A stretch of DNA of 64,000 bases from Liolophura sinensis. Lineage: Eukaryota; Mollusca; Polyplacophora; Chitonida; Chitonidae. The translations under genes were made by a program, and so were the position numbers. The stretch is taken from positions 16,729,385 to 16,793,384 of the forward strand of contig NC_088295.1 of NCBI RefSeq assembly GCF_032854445.1. Direction: 5' to 3'. The notes beneath the pieces were generated by a model. That model saw only the letters and a list, made by a program, of their open reading frames with translations, did no database searches and was not told the DNA's origin. Every line of letters begins with the position of its first letter. Position 1 is the stretch's first letter. Of this stretch, positions 1 through 12,100 are shown in pieces.

Positions 1-3000
1 GACATACTGTAAGATTGTAAACGTGTTCTTGAAATTTTTTTGGCAACTAAGTCGTTACCATTTCTATTTGTTTAGTAATAGTGTAAGCATGAAAATCTCC
101 ATTACTTGTACCACTGCTGTATGTGGCAACAGACCAAGATAACATATCGTAATACAATACATGTTTTGGTCCTTGCATTGTATAGTTGTATCTCAACAGT
201 ACAAATATGGCAAGCACACATAAAATAAATCTACAATCTGTCAACCTTTTTTTTTTATCTTTTCAGGATTATATCCAAATGTCCATCACATATAACGAAC
301 GTTATAAACAGCTCATTCCACAAATTAACAGATAACTTCTTCAACGGACTATGAAAAACTTTGTATAATAAGTCTGTTGGCAATCATGCAATTAGGAAGA
401 TCAACTATTGGGTAGTAACCCAAGGGGTCAAGCAGTGCTAAAGGTAATTTTCAGAGGTAAAGTGGTACTCCCTACTTTTCCAAGAAAACTGGTTAAGCCT
501 ACCACAGCACACATTTTTTGAAAATACTCAACACTTCACCATTTTGGGTCCCCAGCAATACACCTGGAAAGTGTGAAGTTGACTGAGTGAAGAGGGTTGA
601 GAAAACTGATATACATGTGTATACATGTACATGTCTATATAGATCTACCGCTACAGAGATTCTTGTAGTTACATATAGGACTACAAGTATATGTATGTTC
701 ATGTCGATTGCCCAGACTTGTCACAACATTCCAGAATAAATTAATTATTTCAGCTCTTCCTCACGAGGAATGTATGTGAAAGACGCTCACATTTATTTAG
801 GCCTGTTACACCTCAACCTGTAGGACTGCTGGGTTTATTCCAATACATCCTTCACTGACAACTTTATCTTTTCATTTCATCTTGATAGCAGGTGTTGCAC
901 TATTATTTCATTCTATGATAACTTGCCTGATGCGACTGGTAATTTTTTTTATCTGTCGAAACATTTCAGTACACACGAAAAACTGCCGTTTTGGAGTCAA
1001 AACATTATACTCTTCTTATGCTACATCTAAATGTAGGCCTACATTAGAAGACAAAAATTTATTATTTGTCCTTTATTTTGTACACTCAAATTGTCATGAG
1101 TATGCAGTGTGCTCTGTTTTAATTTTAGACGCGTATGACCTAATTTTTAAGCGTATTTACGTCTGCATGCCCCTTATCTGTAGCTCTGGAGTCAAGGTCA
1201 ACGGGTATACCCACCATCTGATAACTTCCACATTCTTTATTTTCACCACTTTGGTGACTAACAAAGTGCTCAATTGCCGTAAGGTAGGCCAAAATATTAT
1301 TAGGAGCTGTTAAATACATGAAGTAGGCTTCATGAACTTACGTGGCGTAAATCTATTTGCTACATACGCTGTCACAGGCAACCAAAATACTGACTGGTAC
1401 GTGACATTTACTGTCATGATCCTCAAAATAGCGCAAGTGCATTTAATAACCTTTAGTGACATGAAATGAAACGAACAGTGAATGAAAATACAACTCCAAA
1501 CATAACTAAAATTTTTATTCAATGCATAATCGGAACATATAAATACCACCAAAACAATGAAGAAAACATCATGAAAGGAAGCTAATATTTTACCATATCA
1601 CACGGTCTATTTCGTGTTTGAAAAATATTTGAATCAAACTTGATTCAAACATGCTAATCCACTTCTCACTGGACATTGGTTTGGAGTATGACATTCTGTC
1701 CAGATTGCTTAGCCAGCACAGTAATGGAAGATTCCCCGACCAAAACCACTATAAAATCTGTTCCACACCCATCCCAAACCCACCCTCCACTAACTACCCT
1801 ATGGTCAGTCTGGTCTTGTACTGTATGTAGGTTGAATTGATTAACACCATGGAGAATTCAATGTACCAAGCTGACATTCAAATGTACACAGGACTCCTAC
1901 ATGCTGATATATGAAGCAGTATACAGAGGACATTGATGAGATTCTCTATAATCAGTCTGTGCTAATTAGAGGACTGAGGCAATTTATTGGTCAGATGTTG
2001 GGTTTACCCTCTTTGCAGGAGTCTTTATACTCTTGTCAATACCCTTCTAATTTACCCACATGAATTACTCGCTGAGTACCTGTTTTAATGTCGCATTTCC
2101 ACAAATGATGCTCTTATTTTCACCTGTAATTAGTTGGCTTTCACCTGCTCACACAACAAGTGGGTATCTCAGAATGTCCCTGAGAAACACATATCAAAAA
2201 CTATATGTCAGGAATACAGAAATTTGCCACACTAGGGTTGTGTGATAACAGCAGCCTCAGAAACATGCACACAAGTGCAGCTGCACTGAAAGCCATATAA
2301 TTAAAAACCTATACACAAACTGTCTTACAAAACAGACAGAAAAGCACACTGTTGCTAGCACACTCTGACCCGAAAGAAAGTGCCCACGTGTTTTAAAGTT
2401 GTACCAATAGTGTGCGACAACAAAAGTTTGCCTGAGTTTCCAATATGGCACTACCTTAATTGAGCCAAAGTACTACCAATAACGCATACATGACATGGCA
2501 ATATCAGCAAATGGTGTCTAACCAAAATATTCTGAGATGTTAGGGCACTATCAAACACTAGCAAAAGTACCAAAAATAATTCACAGAACTAGTAATAAAA
2601 CCAGCAACAATCTCAGTAACCAATGATACGATTACCAACCACCAGCAGTGCTAATGCCAGATCCAAGAAACACTGCCAATAACAGGTGGCACTATTTCTA
2701 ACTTGATAAACAGTGGAACGAGTAACAAAATGCATTACATTTATCTGTAATTCACCTAAATTTAGCAATTTTTAACTGACACATTTTGCTTGATTCTCTG
2801 TGATTCATCCACCTTATAGGGTCCCACAAAGAGATCATGTGAGAAGCCTGATTAATTACATATCAGAAAAACTCAAGTGTTGGCATCAAAGGTATCATCT
2901 TAAGGTCTTAATGGGCTTCCAAAAGTGCATTTTACATCCCAACTTAGTTTAACCCACAGCTGACCACGTAACAAACAGCACTACACACAACCCCCAGGAT

Positions 3001-3133
3001 TATCCATACGGAATGACACCTGACAGTATGTATGACACACTAATAGCGGGACCAGTAACAAATGGCACTGCCAGTAACAGATGGCACTAGCAGAAGTCCG
3101 TAACACTGGATTGATTGTTTGTAGGTGTCTCAC
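1..3133 (-). other. PITPNC1 intron 2 (partial), no recognisable exon
   Basis: This is intron sequence of the minus-strand PITPNC1-like gene, starting right after the GTGAGA donor at 3133 and running off the left edge. I looked for the next PITP exon (human has a conserved segment with a SKLPSWA-like start) and did not see it. The open frames here are short and have no family resemblance. There are small ACATGT-rich stretches near 600-680 and otherwise ordinary AT-rich sequence. Confidence 0.6.
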
Positions 3134-6100
3134 CTGGATAGGTAGATGCGTTTCTCTGTGTATTGCCCTTCCCCGTAATCTGGGTGCTGACAGGGTTCAT
3201 TCTTGATCACCTCCACCCCCTCCCCTCGCTGACTCTGCTCATGGCTGTGCTTGGCTATCATGTACAGCTGGCCAATACGATACTGAAAACACCAAGCATA
3301 TAGAAATGTTAGAACAGAAAACGGTTACAGTTAGGTGAATAGTGCACAGAAGTTGAGCATAGCTAAACTGCAGGGTAAAATGTACATTGGTAGGGTACTG
3401 CACAAGTGGGTAGGGTACTGCACAAGTGGGTAGGGCACTGCACATCAGCCACACAGTAATGTGTGGGTAGGGCACTGCACATCAGCCACACAGTAATGTG
3501 TGGGTAGGGCACTGCACATCAGCCACACAGTAATGTGGGGGTAGGGCACTGCACATCAACCACACAGTAATGTGTGTGTAGGGCACTGCACATCAGCCAC
3601 ACAGTAATGTGTGGGTAGGGCACTGCACATCAGCCACACAGTAATGTGTGGGTAGGGCACTGCACATCAGCCACACAGTAATGTGTGTGTAGGGCACTGC
3701 ACATCAGCCACACAGTAATGTGTGTGTAGGGCACTGCACATCAGCCACACAGTAATGTGTGTGTAGGGCACTGCACATCAGCCACACAGTAATGTGTGTA
3801 GGGCACTGCACATCAGCCACACAGTAATGTGTGGGTAGGGCACTGCACATCAGCCACACAGTAATGTGGGGGTAGGGCACTGCACATCAACCACACAGTA
3901 ATGTGTGTGTAGGGCACTGCACATCAGCCACACAGTAATGTGTGTGTAGGGCACTGCACATCAGCCACACAGTAATGTGTGTGTAGGGCACTGCACATCA
4001 GCCACACAGTAATGTGTGTGAAGGGCACTGCACATCAGCCACACAGTAATGTGTGGGTAGGGCACTGCACATCAGCCACACAGTAATGTGTGGGTAGGGC
4101 ACTGCACATCAGCCACACAGTAATGTGTGTGTAGGGCACTGCACATCAGCCACACAGTAATGTGTGTGTAGGGCACTGCACATCAACTACACAGTAATGT
4201 GTGTGTAGGGCACTGCACATCAGCCACACAGTAATGTGTGTGTATGGCACTGCACATCAGCCACACAGTAATGTGTGTGTAGGGCACTGCACATCAGCCA
4301 CACAGTAATGTGTGGGTAGGGCACTGCACATCAGCCACACAGTAATGTGTGGGTAGGGCACTGCACATCAGCCACACAGTAATGTGTGGGTAGGGCACTG
4401 CACATCAGCCACACAGTAATGTGTGGGTAGGGCACTGCACATCAGCCACACAGTAATGTGTGGGTAGGGCACTGCACATCAGCCACACAGTAATGTGTGG
4501 GTAGGGCACTGCACATCAGCCACACAGTAATGTGTGGGTAGGGCACTGCACATCAGCCACACAGTAATGTGTGTGAAGGGCACTGCACATCAGCCACACA
4601 GTAATGTGTGGGTAGGGCACTGCACATCAGCCACACAGTAATGTGTGGGTAGGGCACTGCACATCAGCCACACAGTAATGTGTGGGTAGGGCACTGCACA
4701 TCAGCCACACAGTAATGTGTGGGTAGGGCACTGCACATCAGCCACACAGTAATGTGTGGGTAGGGCACTGCACATCAGCCTCACAGTAATGTGTGGGTAG
4801 GGCACTGCACATCAGCCACACAGTAATGTGTGGGTAGGGCACTGCACATCAGCCACACAGTAATGTGTGGGTAGGGCACTGCACATCAGCCACACAGTAA
4901 TGTGTGGGTAGGGCACTGCACATCAGCCACACAGTAATGTGTGGGTAGGGCACTGCACATCAGCCACACAGTAATGTGTGTGTAGGGCACTGCACATCAG
5001 CCACACAGTAATGTGTGGGTAGGGCACTGCACATCAGCCACACAGTAATGTGTGGGTAGGGCACTGCACATCAGCCACACAGTAATGTGTGTGTAGGGCA
5101 CTGCACATCAGCCACACAGTAATGTGTGGGTAGGGCACTGCACATCAGCCACACAGTAATGTGTGGGTAGGGCACTCCACATCAGCCACACAGTAATGTG
5201 TGGGTAGGGCACTGCATATCAGCCACACAGTAATGTGTGGGTAGGGCACTGCACATCAGCCACACAGTAATGTATGTGTAGGGCACTGCACATCAGCCAC
5301 ACAGTAATGTGTGGGTAGGGCACTGCACATCATACTGGCACAGCAGGACAGTCTGTCAATCAGCTGATCAACATAGACTACTGATGAACGCCACGTAAGC
5401 ATACTCCAAAGTAAATTTGGTCATATAAAAGCACTAACCAGTATAACAACATGCACCTCCTTTTCATGCTTAGACAACTTTCACCTGAAGCTTCTGTATA
5501 TCTTACAGAATATAATTATGTATATGTATTTGATGTTAAATCTTTGAGAGAAATTGAGGAATGTCCCTGAACATGATGGACAGACCATGTAACTACCTGT
5601 ATCTCATTCATTTTGAACTGTTGACACAAATTTTGGGAGATATTCTGGTCTGTTGTAGAACAGGCGGCATCTGATGCTTCGTGTAGTTTACATATATAGC
5701 AAACACAACAAACAGGTCGGTTCCCCCAGGCTCTGCTCGGTTTCCACCCACCATAATGCTGACCGCCGTCGTATCAGTGATATATTCTTGAGTACGGCGT
5801 AAAACACCAATCAAATAAACAAATAAATAAATCAACAAACATGTCAAATGGGTGTAAGGATTTGGAGAGAGGGAGGGGAAGGAGAAGAATTAAGTCCACA
5901 GAGTGCAGCTGATTTGTCCTTGGACTATCACTTCCTAAGCCCCCTTTATTACATGCATATATGCGATGCGCGTTCAGCATTTGTCCCTAGGGATAACATT
6001 AGTATGTTTCTTTAGGCTGGCAGAGCTTTCTTCCATGTCTGTCAGCAGGAGCGGGAGCTCTATCTATCACCATCCCATCACCTGAATGTCACTGACACGG

Positions 6101-9100
6101 GCTGATCTAGCAATAATCCATATCACCTTAAGAATGACTAACACTGTGTAAACTTTAATGCATACGATGAATTAAAGGACTTACACAATAATCACCAACT
6201 TTTAGCAGCTTGGCCTTGTCTCTCAGATCTAATTATATCATATCTACCTTTATCTTTTTATCTTTTATGTCATTAAACTTTCCATGTATTTCTTGTAGCC
6301 TCTTCATTAGTATACACCCTGCTCTAGGGTAGAAGATTTGTTTGGCTGCATGGTGTCTATTTGAGGAAGAACATGCCAACAGATATTTCATATTTTCCAT
6401 AAAATCCAAGTCATCCTCAGTGTAACTGTTATTATACAATGGATTCACATTATTTCTTTTTAAAGTAATTAGATCTGAAAAATATCACCTTTGATTTACA
6501 TGTATGCCTATTTATGTTCATTTATTTATTTGGTGTTTTATGCCATACTCCCTACTTATATAACTGACTTAATAAAGCAATACATTCAAACTTTTAACAT
6601 TTCTAAATTCCATCTTCATAGGGTCATTTTGTTTACCACTGTTTTATTTAAGACAGATAATAATGGTACAAGTAGGCTCTACTATGAACTGTGAATTCTC
6701 ACTACATGAATATGGTACTGGTTTATTGTACTGCTACTATGAACTGTGAATTCTCACTACAAGAATATGGAGCTGGTTTATTGTACTGCTACTATGAACT
6801 GTGAATTCTCACTGCATGAATATGGTACTGGTTTATTGTACTGCTTCTATGAACTGTGAATTCTCACTGCATGAATATGGTACTGGTCTATTGTACTGCC
6901 AGGGAAACCCAAACCATATGCCACACGACTGTCATGTGGCTGAGTGACATTTAGAAACAATAAACAGGGAAATGTGCTCACTGGATGCTCTCATCAATAA
7001 CACTAAACAATGGTTAAAGCTGTTCCCATGGTAACACATTGATTCACAGAAAATGAAGAGATAAAAGTAGAACATGTGTATGTGGATGAGCCTGAGGAGT
7101 AATTACTGGTGATCAATTTATACCTGAATATCATGTCAAAGAGACAAAGATTCCACCCCCTCCCCCTACCCCCCACTATCCAAATCTTCCCACCCTCCTT
7201 GTGACACACAACTTAAGGCATTAATCGATATGTTCGGGCTTATTTTTAGTATTCTAACTGAATGCAAACCTGTGCATGAGGAACCTACATACGCTTGACA
7301 CATGGCTCTTTCAAATGTCCTAAACCCGTAAAACTACCTTTGAACAGGTTAATTAGTAATATGCCAGTCTCTATAAACAGCCCTAATTACAAATTCTGCA
7401 ACAAAATAAAGTAACGATGAGATTGTTTCAGAAACAGAAAACACCTTGGCCATTTGCCGAGCAGAGTATTAAAGCATATATGCTCTCAGACTTGTACAGT
7501 CATGTAAAATGTTCTCCTACTTAAAGGGTCACTGTGTTTAAGGTATAAAAGCTCTACTACAGCAGTAAAACATATCAACTGCCATGGGGCTGTGTGACAG
7601 GGAGCCTGCAGTTAGCTTCAATTACCTAGGTAACAGGGCAACCCAGCACTCTGCTAATTTGACAGTCCCAGACACACTTCTAAACCAAGTCGACCTTATC
7701 ATAACCACTCAGTATCTACAGTATTTTTACATAAACATCATTTAGCAAAAGTAGCCCAGGGATAACATTTTCATCCTGACAGACCAATGAATCCAGAAAC
7801 CTCTCTAATTAGACTATCCCATCCACAGTTAAACCTCACAGCAAATATCATCTGTTTGGAAAAGCAGAAAAACAAATTGCATTAATGCTAGCTAACGTAA
7901 CAAATGGCTCTGTGTTTCTTAAAAGAAGCCATGGGAAACATCCCTATTTGTTGGCTCTTGTAAAGCTTTCCCTTCATAATTTGTGCAGAAATTTTAAATA
8001 AATAGAAGAGATAGTAAGCCCTGTGACAATGACATGTCTGTACCATGCACAGAAATGTACACTCAGGATAAGCTTTAATCTACACTGTGTAGCAGTAGGT
8101 CTTAACATGAATACTACACCCAGACTGCAGGTTATCAAGGAGCCTGAACTTCTACATGAAATTCAAGACAAAATGGAAATACCTGAACAAACACACAATT
8201 TGCGACGTTATAATCAAACGTAAAGGCTGAGACTCTTGACATACAGTATTTCACCTAAAATTTAACCCATGAATTAAGTTGTTCATTGTGGTCGATTCTA
8301 ACAGTTAATTCTGTTGAACTTAAAATTGTGATTTGAGGTTTATGTGGAAGGTAGGATGACACCTCAACGGACAAATGTATGTTTCAGCACAAATACTACT
8401 GTTTTATCAACTTTATTTGCCTCTAAAAATGCACATTTTAGGCACATTTTTATCACGTATATTTCATACATTACACTTACATTTAGAACCTAGCTTGTGG
8501 ACAATTCATATCCCCAGAGATAACCATTCCAGTTTGCCTGCATGGTGCATAAATGTATTTTTGATCTTACCAAACAGGTGCCAAATTGTACAAACTAGAG
8601 ATTCTCCAAAGATAACCATCTTTGTTAATTTAAAGATTTGTGGTTTTGATCTCAAAGTCAAACTGGTGGGAGTTTTATTTTTAAAAATAATGAAATAATG
8701 AACAAACAATAACTTGTGGACAACCAGCTTGGTGGATTTGACTTTAGAGCCAAGCTGGTATCTGGTTGTATTGTACCAACAATAACAAACTTGTGGACAA
8801 TCAAATACTTCATATAGCTATTCAAAGCTAAACATGGTCTATTTTGATCTCAAGTTACTCTGACGCAATGTTGTATTGTACCAACAACAACAAACTTGTG
8901 GACAATCAAGTCTTCATACAGCTATTCAGTTAAAGATGGTTGGTTTTGATCTCAAAGTCACTCTGACCCAATGTTGTATAGTACCAACAATAACAATCTT
9001 GTGGACAATCAAGTCTTCATACAGCTATTCAGTTAAAGATGGTTGGTTTTGATCTCAAAGTCACTCTGACCCAATGTTGTATAGTACCAACAATAACAAA

Positions 9101-12100
9101 CTTGTGGACAATCAAAGTCTCCATATAGCTATTCAGTTAAAGATGGTTTGTTTTCATCTCAAAGTCTGATACAACATTGTATGGTACCAACACTAATAAG
9201 ACTGTGGACAATCAAAATCACCGGAGACATGATGGATAGTCAGAATGCTGGTTTGACCTCTAAGTCAAGATGGTGCTGGATTGTTATGTATTGTAACAAT
9301 AAACTTCTGGACCATGTACTAGTATAATCTTCACAGCTAAAATTTGGAGCTTTCTACCTCAATGCCAAGCTGGTGTATGGCTGGATAATTCTACAAACAA
9401 TAACACACTTGTGGACAGACTAAGTTCACAAAGATTCCAGTTCAAAATTGGTGATTTTAATGTTATGCTGTATTGTGCAATGATAGCAAGCTTGTACACA
9501 GTCCAAGTCTACAAAGATAACCATTACAGTTAAATATTGGTGGTTTTAATGCAAAGCCGGTGCCAGATTGAATTATACAAATAATGACAAATTTGTAGAC
9601 ACTTCAAGTCACTAGAGATAACCATTTAAGTTAAATACTGGTGGTTTTAATGTCAAGCTGGTGTAAGAATGTATTATACAAATAATGACAAACTTATAGA
9701 CAGTCTTAGTCCACAGAGATAACCATTCCAGTTAAAGATGAGTGGTTTTGATCTCAAGGCTTAGACACTGCAAGGTATGTATTGTGTAAATAATGAAATA
9801 ATAAATAACTTGTGTACACTCCAAGTCCCTAGACAGAATCATACCAGTTCAAGGCTGGCCTTATCATGATGTCCTGAAAGCTTAGGAATGGTGAGCCACC
9901 AAATCTGATTAGACGGCTAATAATCTGCTTCAGTCCCACTGGCAACTGCCGTATCTGATTACACCTGAAGCAGAACTGCATTAGTGCCTTCGTATGAACT
10001 GGAGTAATAACTTAGTTCCAAGCAGTGTGGGCAGACATTTCTCTTTCATCCTGCCAGACTGTAATCCAGAAGAGGACGTTCACATTCACAGTTTTCACTC
10101 CGCACCCCTGAGGGCACTGTCAGATTTTAATAACATCCCTAGAATCAAAGTGATTTTGAAAATATCAAAGTTTACAACAGGAACAAAATACTTGCACAAG
10201 GAACATACTTGGCAAATGGCAGAGATTTAACACAGAAATGTTACGAGTGACTCTCATATACTGGGTAAAATATGCTGGTCAGTAACACTGCAATAAATAC
10301 ATGGTCATGCATGGTAGCCAATGTATTTCTATATCATGACGAGTACAGGATAATATTATCCTGTAAGCATCAGAACTATATTCATTTACATCATGTAAAT
10401 GAATATAGTCATATCTCCTAAAACATTTAAAGAACATTTGGAAGTTCAGGTCAGGCAAATGGTATGTGACATATTCGATACTAGATTTTTATTTTAATTT
10501 TTAAGCCTCTGTTTTTTTTTTAATAATTATGTGACTTTGCAGTATGTGAGATTAGTGACATTTAAGGATTACAGTCAAAACGTTATGGAACATAAGCCTC
10601 TCTTTATGACTATCTGTTATATCCATGTAGATATAGCTGTTATACATGACATGCTAAATGTATACCCTAATTCTTCTAAATCTGGGACAGATATTAGTAG
10701 TGCTGACAGAGGAATGATATTAGTAGTGCTGACAGAGGAATGATATTAGTAGTGCTGACAGAGGAATGATATTAGTAGTGCTGACAGAGGAATGATATTA
10801 GTAGTGCTGACAGAGGAATGATATTAGTAGTGCTGACAGAGGAATATAACATTTCTTAACCAGCCTTTTGAAAAAGTAAAGATACCAGGATGTCGTTCTT
10901 TAGATAGTCTAATCATGTGAAAAAAAAAAAGAAACTCAATATTCCTGCTAGATTTACCTACATATTGGCTAAAATGAGCAGATCAGGTGTCCCAAATTTT
11001 AGAAGAAATAGGGTACATATGCATTTAAATTCTGTCTGAAAGCCGTGAATACCTGTTCATGCTTCTGTGTCAACAAGTTTCTGAAGTAATAGGTTAAATA
11101 TATCCTGAAGATAAATTTGACAAGACAGGTTTCAAGTTTCCCATCACGATGTGACAGCGGAAGGGGTGGCCATGGACCAATGTGCTGGAATGTCATCCCG
11201 CTTCCACGGTCATTTCCTCTTACACCAAACGACCCAGGATATATACACATCTGCTCCCTTTACATACTGTATTCACAATCACACCCTTTCAACCATCAAC
11301 TGTCACCTTAACTTACTTGGTATACTACATGTAAAAATATCAGCCTTTATCTTTTAAAGTAATTTTACCTGTATCTATATACATGTAGGGTCAGAAGGAG
11401 TTAAATGGTACCCTCACCACATTTGAGCGGACATCTGTGAATCTGATTCTCGTTCTGACTCCAGTAATTTAGAGGCCGGTTACCAGCTCCCTGCAGCCCG
11501 CTACTATTGCAGAAAACGAAATGTCAGGCAACCCCCAAGTCTGACCAATGCTCTTATTTCACCTCATTTAATTCTCTCTCAAGTAGCTGGCTACTTTTTC
11601 AGGGTAACATTCAGATAATAAAAACCACAGCTGCATACAGCAAAACATTTAAAAATAAGAACATGGAATCCCTAAAATCTGTTTACTGTTATATTCATTA
11701 AAACCTTCACTTTGAGCATTGACTTGTGGAACTAGTATTGGACAACATTCTGGTGGATTCCTGAGGAGTATACTGTCAGAAACACATTTATATTCTGGTT
11801 AAAATGATGAAAAATAAACAGTGGGCCCGTCAGTTCACTGCATGATATCAGTACAACTGACACATACATGTACTTTCTATTAAAAAAAAAATAACAATGA
11901 CTTCAGGTTGAAATAAATCCATTTCTAGCATTCATTTTTCCTCCGCACCAATGACCTGTTTTTTATAATTTACTATTAATCGATGAAGCACTGCAAAGAC
12001 TGTATAATTTCTCTCTCTAATGACCTATTCCTGACTTACTGACAAGTACACAAATCTGATACACTAATTAAAACCTAGCGAGTATAACGACTGACAAGTC

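Larger units (their letters stand above)
5333..8489. other. PITPNC1 intron 1 segment, mostly unassigned
   Basis: Intronic sequence with a SINE fragment at 5715-5834, a reverse SINE-tail remnant at 6511-6556 and a 55-bp repeat at 6679-6898. The stretch 7570-7900 is denser in GC and in palindromic motifs, including TTACCTAGGTAA at 7622-7633 inside an X-box-like ATTACC-TA-GGTAAC. I see no exon. Confidence 0.5.

Noticed and set aside
882-1313. 143-codon plus-strand open frame
   Set aside because: AT-rich composition with runs of hydrophobic and Cys residues typical of chance frames; it lies in the PITPNC1 intron with no homologue recognised.
3389-5332. CRISPR-like regular repeat
   Set aside because: Units are contiguous and identical with no unique spacers, and the genome is animal. 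It is a minisatellite.
3283-5332. The 37-bp array as an acceptor-derived array of PITPNC1 exon 2
   Set aside because: On the gene strand the unit has a GCAG step, but neither the pyrimidine tract nor the exon sequence matches TTTTCAG|TATCGTATTGG.
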